Source of the DNA: Hysterangium stoloniferum
Taxonomy: Eukaryota > Basidiomycota > Agaricomycetes > Hysterangiales > Hysterangiaceae
NCBI GenBank assembly: GCA_015178975.1
Contig: WHVD01000004.1
Coordinates: 620,001 to 684,000 of the forward strand
Direction: 5' to 3'
DNA length: 64,000 bases
The translations under genes were made by a program, and so were the position numbers. Below are positions 55,608 through 64,000 of this stretch, piece by piece; within the stretch, counting starts at the first letter, position 1; the number at the start of each line of letters is the position of its first letter. Under the pieces are notes generated by a model. That model saw nothing but the letters and a program-made list of their open reading frames with translations, ran no database searches and had not been told where the DNA came from.

Positions 55608-56900
55608 TCAATGCAACCCTCTGTCCATGCAGATTTCAGAGGGTTGCTTACTCTTTTTTCGACTCCGTGGCAGGTTTTTCGACTCCGTGGCAGGTTTTTC
55701 CTTGGACGTTGTAGTCGTAGTGGAAGTTGCTGCGCGGGCCTTGGAAGAGTTAGATTTAATGGTACAGTCGGAAACCTTGTGTCCACCTTTCCTGCAGAAA
55801 AGGCAGAGGTCGTTGTCCATACATCGTTGTTTCTCCTTCGGGGTGAGTTTACCGTCGGTACCCAACAAATGGGAAATGTCGGGTTTATCGGAAGTTGACT
55901 GTTTTTCCTTGTTGGATTTCTTGTCTTTCTTCCAATCGGAGTTTGATTTGCCAGTATTCGTTCCAGAGTTGCTGGTGTTATTGCCTGAGTTGTTGCCGGA
56001 AGACTTGCTCGTTGACGCCTTGTTATTCTGAGAACGTTCCGTCGGGTTCTCTCGAGAGACCTCGGCTTTTCGTTCCCAATAACGGGCATCAGATGTTTGA
56101 GCTTTAGCCCGCATGGGTTGGAGAGTTTTCGGCTTTCCATCTTTGCAGATCTCGTCTTTAAGGCGTGGTGGAAGTCCCATATAGAAATGGTGTCTGAGGG
56201 CGGAATCGTCCCATCCACATCGTGCGGCGAGGGTATTGAACTTGACGAGATAATCGGAAACTCGTTGATTGTCCTTCATCTTGAGCGTCATCAATTTGTT
56301 TTCCGCTTCGCCAGATTGATCGTAAGGTCCGAAATTAGTTTCCAGTTCTTCCACAAAAGCGTCCCAGTTGTCGAGCCATACGGGTGTCTCATTGGATAAT
56401 CCAGATAGTCCAGGTTCGAACCAATCTTGAGCGGTATCCTTGAGATAAGAGAGCGTGAAATTGACTTTTCGACTGTCAGATTTAAATGTGGTGGGTCGAT
56501 CACGGAAACTGAAACGGCATTGGAGAAGGAAATTCTTCAATTTTTTCGGATCCTTGCCGGTAAATGGTTCAGGTTCTTTGACTCCGGTGCGGGTTGATTC
56601 CTTGTTATCCTCAGCGGATTTCAAGTAGTCAGCGAATTTCACAATGGAGTTGACAAACAACATTTCAGTCGGTTCATCGGAAGATTTCTTCTTTTTAGAT
56701 GATTCTGGCTGATCTTCTGCTTCATTGTCGGAAGTGTGGGGATTTTCGGGATCCTTCATTACCTCGGTGACCTCCTCGGTAACTTCTTCGACTGAAGCTG
56801 ATGTTGTCGGCTGAATTGGGGTTTCGGGTTGAGTGGTGTAAAGTTGCAACAGGGATTGAAGTTGGGATGGTCCTTCAGCAGCTTTGCGTTTGGGACCCAT
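55608..56900 (-). CDS. Gypsy-C Gag polyprotein
   Basis: A 430-residue open frame homologous to Gypsy-B Gag. It has an acidic N-terminus, the gag domain (EPFTGKDPKKLKNFLLQCRF through FYMGLPPRLKDE), an S/N/K-rich linker, and a CCHC knuckle at residues 366-379 (CLFCRKGGHKVSDC). The ATG lies 35 nt inside the 5' LTR edge. A perfect 20-bp tandem duplication at 55,661-55,700 shifts the last codons and adds about 20 residues relative to Gypsy-B, where Gag ends KKE. Otherwise intact. Confidence 0.9.
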   Translation of the reverse strand: MGPKRKAAEGPSQLQSLLQLYTTQPETPIQPTTSASVEEVTEEVTEVMKDPENPHTSDNEAEDQPESSKKKKSSDEPTEMLFVNSIVKFADYLKSAEDNKESTRTGVKEPEPFTGKDPKKLKNFLLQCRFSFRDRPTTFKSDSRKVNFTLSYLKDTAQDWFEPGLSGLSNETPVWLDNWDAFVEELETNFGPYDQSGEAENKLMTLKMKDNQRVSDYLVKFNTLAARCGWDDSALRHHFYMGLPPRLKDEICKDGKPKTLQPMRAKAQTSDARYWERKAEVSRENPTERSQNNKASTSKSSGNNSGNNTSNSGTNTGKSNSDWKKDKKSNKEKQSTSDKPDISHLLGTDGKLTPKEKQRCMDNDLCLFCRKGGHKVSDCTIKSNSSKARAATSTTTTTSKEKPATESKNLPRSRKKSKQPSEICMDRGLH

Positions 56901-56934
56901 GATGAGTGAGTCACAGAGTTGAGATCTGATATAC

Positions 56935-57477
56935 TGTTAAGTGCCGTGTTGGGAACTTATTCCGGAACTATCGGGAAGTCACCGGGAACTCGGGAACTGT
57001 CCAGTAGGGTCAGGACGTTGGCTTCAGCTTATGTGCTGCGCCTCTACGCAAACGCTCGAAGTCCTTAATTTCAAAGGTGAGATTTACGATGGAAGATACG
57101 GATATTCAGAGTTCCGAAGAGTTCCGAATATCGAGCGTACAGAAAGACAGGAGGAGGAATAAGAAACTAAGTCGATATCAGATCTAAGGTAAAGTACAAA
57201 TTCGCGGAAACTAATATAAGTCTACTCGTTATTGTACTACAAACTAAGACCATAATAAGACGGAAACGGAAGTGTTCTTAAAACGGAAATACAATAAGAC
57301 ATATTAGGGAGACAATATTCCGAAACAGGAATATAACAACAAACGAGTGAATAACTGTCAATGGACAAATTACCAAATGCGGAACAAAGAGAGAATGCGG
57401 ATGATATGGTAACTATGATGTTCCATAATCGGATATCGGAAGTCGGATATCGGAACATCCGGGAATGGGTCGTAACA
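56935..57477 (-). repeat. Gypsy-C 5' LTR
   Basis: A 543-bp LTR, TGTTACGACC...CACTTAACA on the minus strand, with the core at 57,020-57,032. The adjoining internal sequence starts GTATATCAG, again without a TGG primer-site start. Confidence 0.9.
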
Positions 57478-58847
57478 GTTTGGTGCTCTGGGAGGTGTAC
57501 ATATAGTGGTTCTGACACACATTAGCCTCCAAATGCATGGTCCACAATTAGCATTTTCATATGAAAAGTTGCAATAATTGGTGGACTCCCCCTATAAAAA
57601 AGGTGTGTTTTGGTCTATGACGAAGATTCTGCTTCACCTTGATTTGATCTATGTACATGTCAGCTAATGATGGATAAGCTTGCGTATTAGTCAGTGAGAG
57701 TTCCATCTGTGTCAATGTAGTTGACATTTACTGATGATATATCCAAATTAACAGAAGAATATGCCACTAGATTTTGAAGATGACTCATTCATCGATGTCA
57801 TGTCAGGAAGCAAGTAGCAGTTTGTGATCCATTGAGTCATTGAAGCTATCTTCATTTATCTGTCAGCTTGTATTAAAAATAGTATGAGTTGACTTATTGT
57901 AATACACAATCTAAAGGGGGTAATAGACTTGTAATAATAGTACTTGTTTGTCAATCAATGTGTCAGTTAGTGAATCACCTTCTGACATGATAGGTTTGGT
58001 GCTAGTTTAGGTGTACACTGGTTCTGGCATGCATTAACCTCAGAATGCATGGTCCACAATTAACATCTTCATATTAAAAAGTGAAGAAGTGGATGAACTG
58101 CCCTAGGAAAAGGGTGCTTTCATCACCAATTCTAACAGCTTGTATGTTCTTATCACCAATGCCTCACCTTACGACATTGGATTCCAATCCCATCCGTGTC
58201 GACTTAGTTTGGGGTTCAACTCTCGTCTCAACCCCAGTACTTATCACATTAATAAACTCGGACAATAGGTACCACGGGTCCAAACACATCAACAACCAAC
58301 GGCCCTTCCACTACATAACGAATCTATTCTTGAAGTCTGATGGGAATTGCAGCCTGAGGTCTTCAGAATATAGACACCGTGGCCGAGCTTTCCCTTTTCT
58401 GTAATAATCCGCACCACCTCCAACTCCTGTAGACAACTGAAAAAATGTCACGAACTAACAGAGAATAATTATTAATTAAGTATTTGTTTTGATAAGCCTC
58501 TGAAGTCAGACCCGAGATCCAGCATATATGTTGTTTTGACCTTTGTCGCGAAAGAATCAACCTTCAACCGGGAGTTATCAGGTTGAGTGTAGCAGCGGCT
58601 CAAAATCACTCATTACAGGAAAGATAAACGCCATACATAATTAGAACCGATGTTTGTAGTAAACCCAAGGAGTTCCTCAAAAGTCTGCCATCTATGAGAA
58701 GGTGATGAAATGCGTCAGAACACATGCAAATTATATCCAAACAATGTGAGTGAATAACAGGAAAATGTCGAAAGGAAGTAATACAATATGCTTGCTGAAA
58801 CAAAAGAATGCACAAAACAAAAATAACAGATGAATGACTACGGAGTC
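57478..58847. other. No recognisable gene; diverged direct repeat
   Basis: Two direct copies of about 100 bp (57,479-57,590 and 57,990-58,100) share TTTGGTGCT, AATGCATGGTCCACAATTA and TTCATAT. The intervening 400 bp is AT-rich. I see no supported coding region. The stretch next to 58,847 should hold the 3' UTR of the DUF300 gene. Confidence 0.55.
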
Positions 58848-61469
58848 TCAAAGCCATGGGTTCTCTTCCTCAAAAGCTAAAGTATATCGTGATACGTCCA
58901 CCTCAGGCTGCGCATGTTGTGGTGGGCTTTGAGTCTTTGTAACCTTCACATCGGTGGCCTCCACACTATCGGCATCACGCAACATGCGATATTCATCTTC
59001 CTCGCCACGTTCTTTGAGAACTTTACTGTCGACACTCTGGGGCTCTTCATCCAGTTCTTCCCTGTCAATTACCCCATGGTCTACGTCACCATCTCCCCCG
59101 TCGAAATCCTGAGCCGTAACCCCTTGTCTGTATACTTGTCTCAGTGCACGTGGTTCCCTAGACGGGCTAGCAATGCCTGAGCCTCCCTTAAGTCCTCCCG
59201 TAGCATGACCAGAGGCAACATCAGGATCTTCGATGACAAGGTCAACAGCGTCGTGGGGTAGCGTAGACTTCGCCGCCAGCGGGGAAGAGGCTCTTCTTAG
59301 TAACGACGGTGAAGAGGAATTCGGGATATAGTTGCGAGGTGAGACAACGGGGGAACCAGACCCCGATTTTGACCCAGAACCAGAGTTGCGCCGTTGATCT
59401 AGGACCACTTTTCCTTTACGTGACCAGTGCATTCGCACGCCGTCGACCACATTGTCTGATATACGATCACCATCAAAATCGATCAGGTTTCCGCGGTTCT
59501 CTGCTAAGTAATCGATGTTCGCGGCGTCCGTTCCTTTACTAACTCCTGCACCAGCTCCTATCCCGGTGGCACCATATCCACTGTTACTGGCTGCCATACC
59601 CTTCCGTTTCCCATATTGATCCTTTTTTCCCGGTAGCTGAACATTGGGATTTAAGGTATGTGAGAAGTACGCAGCGCGTTGATCCCTGAGAACGCGTTCC
59701 TCCTCCTCCCACATCGCATGTCGTGCCGTTTCTCCGCTAACATCGATGCATGGATAGTTATAGTCGCCGAAGAGATAACCGCGACTATACTCGTATAGCT
59801 CATCGTCGCTCGTATCTGGATCACTGTATGTCAGACTCAATCCATCGTCTTCATCATCGGAAGCCGCAGTTGTTTCATCGCGCACAGCAGCACGAGCCTG
59901 ACCCTCTAGCTGCGGCGCATATGCCTCCTCCCCAAGTCCTCCGCCCCCACGCTGTACGCCAGATTCAGCGGCAACATCTGCGTCTCGCATTGGTAGCCAA
60001 TACTTTCGTCGTCCTCCATGTGCATAGCGAAGTCCTGCGCGGATGCGACGATCACGACCAGAACCCTGGTGCATCTTGCCTTCGGCAGGTTCAAAGGCAC
60101 GGTAGTCCATTCCTTCGCCACCGAATGTTGCTTTGATATCCTCAAAGACGTCTTTGAGACCAAAGGCATCGCGAAAGGCGTGGCGTAAGGGCATGCGTCC
60201 AGCGTATTGCAGATGGTGGTCGATGTAGTCCGTGTGAGAAAAGGCGTACATGTGTGCAATGGCAAACAGTGGCATTTCAAGGCAGATGAGAAGATCGGTT
60301 AGCGCGAGAGAGATATAAGATGCTGCTTGCATCATCAGCTGTACCCTTGGCAGTGCCGTTTGTGAATTACTCACGTTCTGTGTATGGTCCGAGACGTTGG
60401 ATGACATCAGCAGCGACGAGAATGGAAATAAGGAATGATTGCCAGAATGAAAAAAAGAGAATCCCTTTGACACAGAGAAACTTCGGCATGGGGCGGAAAG
60501 GCTTAAGATCGGTGTTGACAACCATCCAGAACATTGCGAGGCAGTACAACGCAACACCGATGGAGATATTGTAGGCCTAATAAAATTTGAAAACAACAAT
60601 CTTCAAGTATAAAAAGACTCACAATGGAGATGTAAAGGTATCCGGAACCAGCTTTAAGGTTACCCTCGTCGAATTTTCCCAGGGCCTTGAGTATAATGGT
60701 TGCAGCCGCCAAAATGGGTTTAACCTGCACGTATTCTGTAGTAATAAATTAAGAAAGTGGATATATATAGGACAGTCGGCGTATAGCAGGAAACGACGTA
60801 GATTTGAGCAGCAAGAATCATCATCCAAATGCCGAAAAGAACATCTACATATTTATTTCAGAATAAGTGCGAGGCATACCGAAGCAATTGAAAATGCTCT
60901 GGCTTATTATGCACTTTCCCCCATGAGGGCTATTCTCCTCCAATAGAACCAACATCATAAAATAAGTTTTGAACTCACGTAGAATCCCACGTTTTAACCA
61001 AAGATATGTATAAGGATCAGAAGCATCAAGCTCGCGTTTGAAGAGGTTCAATGGGAAAATTGGATGCACTGGCGGGCGACCATGTAGAAGAATGAGCAAT
61101 GAACGCTCCCCTCCTAAATAACCAATGAGCAACTGAAAGAAGACGTAGATAACGAAAGCTTCATAGACATCGCGGATGGCGTCGATGAAAAAGGCGGCAT
61201 TAAGGGAGAATAACGAGATGAATGAAGCAATGGCATAGATGGGAATCATTATCATTATACGTATGACCATTCTATGAGGCTTTAATTTAGCCACCCAAAT
61301 ATGATCAAGGAAGGTCGGCTCACCGTTGCAATATGTTCCTTCTATAGTTCTTGAGGTGCAAGAATATTGAGCAAAAGGACACCAATGTCGCGATAACAGT
61401 GGCCACTCCAGCACAAGTCAAAAGAACAGGGTTCAGCGCCTTACCCACCCCATCATCTTGTGAAGACAT
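58848..61469 (-). CDS. DUF300 / TMEM184 / OST-alpha family membrane protein
   Basis: Five exons: 61,469-61,324, 61,271-60,979, 60,735-60,623, 60,576-60,375 and 60,322-58,848. All junctions are GT-AG and in phase, giving 742 residues. Introns are 52, 243, 46 and 52 nt. Family blocks are clear: IPIYAIASFISLFSLNAAFF, FIDAIRDVYEAFVIY, LGGERSLLILLHGR, LWLKRGIL followed across an intron by QYVQVKPILAAAT, SFWQSFLISIL, and CLEMPLFAIAHMYAF. About seven membrane helices lie in the first about 300 residues. The long C-terminal tail is Ser/Gly/Asp-rich and hydrophilic. Family members are transporter-like proteins of vacuolar, endosomal or plasma membranes; the substrate here is unknown. The start ATG lies 135 bp from the divergent SNARE gene. 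The 243-nt intron is unusually long and could hide alternative splicing. Confidence 0.92.
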
Positions 61470-61604
61470 TTAAACAACTCTTGATAACTACTACTATACT
61501 GCGGCGCTGACGTCGTTTTAGGCCAAGGATCTCAGTCACGTGATAATTGCTGCGCGTGACTATTTGTGACACTAAGCCTTATCACTTCAACGCAAGGGCG
61601 AGCA
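61470..61604. promoter_or_regulatory. Shared divergent promoter
   Basis: 135 bp separates the ATGs of the DUF300 gene and the SNARE gene, which point away from each other. Both promoters and 5' leaders must overlap here. It contains GGCGCTGACGTCG (a TGACGT CRE/ATF-like string) and GTCACGTGA (an E-box), but no clear TATA box. Confidence 0.6.
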
Positions 61605-62492
61605 ATGTCTTATACGCTTCCTCGATTAACATCCCTATCAACTCAAACACTTACCCTTCTTCTTGAACGACAAAGATTACAATCGTTAGCGGGTTCGGAA
61701 CTATCAGTATCATTACCCTCTTCATCTCTTGCACAGATAACCCGCAATTTGGGACAGTTAAGGACAGGGATTTATGGATTCGAAGGACAGAATGGTAATC
61801 CAGACGCCGTGAGGGCTTTACGAGACCAGTATGATCGGATGCGAGATATGCTAGGCGTGGACAAGGATCAAATCGAAGCGTAATCATCACCAAAGCCCCC
61901 TTTGCGTGTCTCTGCAGTATTAACCTCTAACATGATATAGATTAAAGCCTCAAGAAATTGACACATCCAAGGACGAATATTTGCCGGATGTGGATCCCAT
62001 GACCGCCCCCTACAAGGATGATCCAGACGCGGCACGACCATATGCTGATATTGATTCAAGTACACCATTCGATTCAGCGGAAGTCCTCGAAAGTCAACGA
62101 TTAATGATGCATGGTAAGCCACCATGTGCTTCATATACACTGAAATCCACCTCAATGATGATCCCCAGAACAAGATACACGTCTTGATGTACTTCATTCG
62201 TCGTTAACACGACAGCACTCTATCTCGCAAGAGTTATCTTCCGAGCTGGATGTACAAGCCGGGTTACTTACAGAGTTAGATACTGACCTTGACCGGACCG
62301 CTTCACGACTAGGTCGTGCACGACGGACGCTCGACAAGGTTGGACGCGGATTAGGGGCTAATGGTTGGTGGCTTATTGTCATGGTCTTCGTTCATTTCAT
62401 CATCTTGCATTTTAAATTTTGCAGGATCAACTGTGGCCATCGCGGTGGTCATATTAGTCCTCCTGATACTGATCGTTGTTTTCAAAACCTGA
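61605..62492 (+). CDS. Qc-SNARE, syntaxin-8-like
   Basis: Four exons: 61,605-61,879, 61,941-62,113, 62,169-62,363 and 62,425-62,492. Introns of 61, 55 and 61 nt are all GT-AG and in phase, giving 236 residues. The order is an N-terminal helical region, a linker (DEYLPDVDPMTAPYKDDPD), a SNARE motif from about residue 150 (QDTRLDVLHSSLTRQHSISQ) with the zero-layer Gln in ELDVQAGLL, and a C-terminal membrane anchor (VAIAVVILVLLILIVVF) ending FKT. This is the layout of syntaxin 8 / fungal Syn8, a Qc-SNARE in late endosome and vacuole fusion. I chose MSYTLPRL as start; an in-frame ATG lies 39 nt upstream (61,566). It looks intact. Confidence 0.9.
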
Positions 62493-64000
62493 TATGACAA
62501 ACTCCCTTGGAATTCCTTGGGCGTCGCTCATCGGCACTACTTTGCACATACCCGGCTTATGTCTAATGACTCGCGATTGCAGTGTTTCGATACATTGTAT
62601 CGTTTCCTTCCTTGTTGAGCTTTAGATGCGTTTTACTGTGTGCATAAGTTAACTATCATATATATGTACACGTCAATTATGTATTTATCACCCATTATTT
62701 AGGCAACTCTCACCGTGTTATTTAGCATATCAACCATGGCTGATTCGATTTGGTTATATTATTCATTTTTCCCGCGAATTGTGTCTCTGTTACAAATGTG
62801 ACTATATGAATAAGCATACACCTTAATATGCATGAAAATTGCAAACCTCATAGCTCCTTCAAATGTTGACCAATCACCTTGTGCTTTTGTATATATATTT
62901 TAATACTACATATCTAGTTAATTATGGGGTCCACCCCTCGTCTATTTACAAAAGTGTCAGAGGCCCACCATTCATACACTTACGAAGTTTCTTAGGGGGA
63001 TTGAGGAATTGAGGACAGGAGTACTGTGGTGAAGAGTGTTCAGAGTCATAACGCCACATAATAGACAATGCCCCCCCCCGTGTACGGTCGACCGTTATAG
63101 GAATCATATCATGTTGAGCATTTTTATTCATTATGTATACTAAATTTTATTAGATGCATAGTGTGAGTCCGTTATACTAACTGATATACCAAACTAAGCA
63201 TTGTATTAGGGTCACTTCTCAATGCTGTTGTAATTACAAATTGTAGGGACCGTGTCATTGCGCACAATGCTTCTATCATTTGCCCAGAAATATACAATAT
63301 ATATATATATACTACAATCTATCCTAGTTCAATGCGCAGGACTGCGCGAGATATCGCGGATTTTCTCAGTTCGACCATCATTACATTTTTTGAGATGAGA
63401 GCATTTGCAACTAATGAAATATTGGCAAACTGAATTGGTTCCTGATATTCATATCAGGAATACCATTCAGTTTGCTAATATATATTAATTATTTTATTAG
63501 TTGCAAATACTCTCTATGCCATTCGGATCGATATCCACGAGTCCGATTGTTGTTATGATGGCAGTGACTTATCGAACAACGTTCTTGGGTGGTACTGATA
63601 CTACTATATTGAGATACCGATGTCTAGATAATAGCTGATTCGAAAGATAGACCCAATCGTGTCCAAACACTTGTCACTTGTATCTTTGATGCCATCAGAT
63701 TATGTAAAAATGCTAATGCTCACACACCATAAACTCGGAAATGTTTTGTTTATTCTATTTTTTTTTTAAAGAAAAAACATAATCGCAACTCCAACTTGAT
63801 ATGTTGCCTTCCTGCTCCACTTCGAGCACCACGTGGCCTGAGGACCCTCCTCGGCAAATACTCGGCACAGCTTATTGACTTCTTCGGTTTCAACTTCTTT
63901 GGTAGGCTATGGCCAGCTCTGCCCCAGTGGCAGATCGCCATTTTGGTCGCAGGCCGCAGCAACAGTAAAATTGTACACTACCCGATGTACAGCACAAATC
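62493..64000. other. No recognisable gene to the window end
   Basis: AT-rich DNA with a C homopolymer (63,070-63,080), a TA run (63,297-63,311) and the hairpin repeat at 63,397-63,514. A minus-strand reading near 63,780-64,000 is coding-like but contains a stop, and I could not identify it. It may be the end of a gene beyond the window. Confidence 0.5.
63397..63514. repeat. Foldback (MITE-like) hairpin, 118 bp
   Basis: The arms begin GAGAGCATTTGCAACTAAT and, inverted, GAGAGTATTTGCAACTAAT. They pair again over GCAAACTGAAT and TTCCTGATA around a 4-nt loop near 63,455. The right arm has about 8 extra bases. I see no clear target duplication. It could be a palindromic MITE. Confidence 0.75.

Larger units (their letters stand above)
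47353..57477 (-). mobile_element. Ty3/Gypsy element, family C, with nested insertions
   Basis: Minus-strand element: 5' LTR (56,935-57,477), gag, pol, antisense accessory gene and 3' LTR (47,353-48,573). Both LTRs are 543 bp once the insertion in the left one is removed. A 1,984-bp LTR-type insertion lies in RT. Gag and pol are close homologues of Gypsy-B. The outer flanks (TTCAG and GTTTG) do not match, so no target duplication is visible. Confidence 0.9.

Noticed and set aside
58606..58857. 83-residue minus-strand open frame overlapping the end of the DUF300 gene
   Set aside because: It lies in the likely 3' UTR, has no homology I recognise and no conserved start.
63297..63311. TA dinucleotide run as a regulatory site
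   Set aside because: A simple microsatellite with no gene nearby.
63750..64000. Minus-strand gene entering from the window edge
   Set aside because: The coding-like reading contains a stop and no family motif is recognisable. The support is too weak to call a gene.

Overview
The window looks like repeat-rich nuclear DNA of a filamentous basidiomycete, probably an Agaricomycete. The two clearly cellular genes have many short GT-AG introns (46-61 nt, one of 243 nt). Almost everything else is retrotransposons of types common in these fungi: chromodomain Ty3/Gypsy elements, a Ty1/Copia element, and Tc1/mariner-like and PIF/Harbinger-like pieces. I cannot name the species.

Layout. 1-3.3 kb: 3' end of a minus-strand Gypsy element (family A), its LTR split by two solo LTRs. 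3.3-4.55 kb: non-coding DNA with a dispersed repeat. 4.56-20.37 kb: a minus-strand Copia element with target duplication AGTTA, holding a solo LTR-A, a TA-flanked insertion (itself carrying a solo LTR-C), and a complete plus-strand Gypsy-B element (12,140-20,235, duplication TATAC) inside its 5' LTR. 20.4-22.1 kb: nothing recognised. 22.1-26.2 kb: a large inverted repeat whose inner arms (about 750 bp) look identical. 26.2-32.3 kb: AT-rich DNA, LTRs and decayed gene fragments. 32.36-45.49 kb: an unidentified intron-containing gene split by an 11.5-kb Gypsy-D element, which contains a solo LTR-B. 45.6-47.35 kb: Tc1-like remnants. 47.35-57.48 kb: minus-strand Gypsy-C element with a PIF/Harbinger-like insertion in one LTR and a 2-kb LTR-type insertion in pol. 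58.8-62.5 kb: two intact divergent cellular genes, a DUF300/TMEM184 membrane protein and a syntaxin-8-like Qc-SNARE. 62.5-64 kb: no gene seen.

Most interesting observation. Gypsy families A, B and C each carry an extra gene between pol and the 3' LTR, antisense to pol. The three copies (1,939-2,926; 18,222-19,206; 48,759-49,870) are very diverged but share a three-exon layout with two short introns at equivalent places, a coiled-coil exon 1, a six-cysteine cluster with Zn(II)2Cys6 spacing, an acidic C-terminus, a TATA box ending exactly 49 nt before the ATG, and a conserved GCCGAAATCCCA-type motif next to the LTR. This suggests a selected, element-borne DNA-binding or regulatory protein. The family B copy (294 aa) is open throughout.

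Decay. LTR pairs of Gypsy-B and Gypsy-C differ almost only by CpG transitions, and most pol stop codons are TGA where CGA is expected. This points to CpG methylation and deamination as the main force inactivating these elements.
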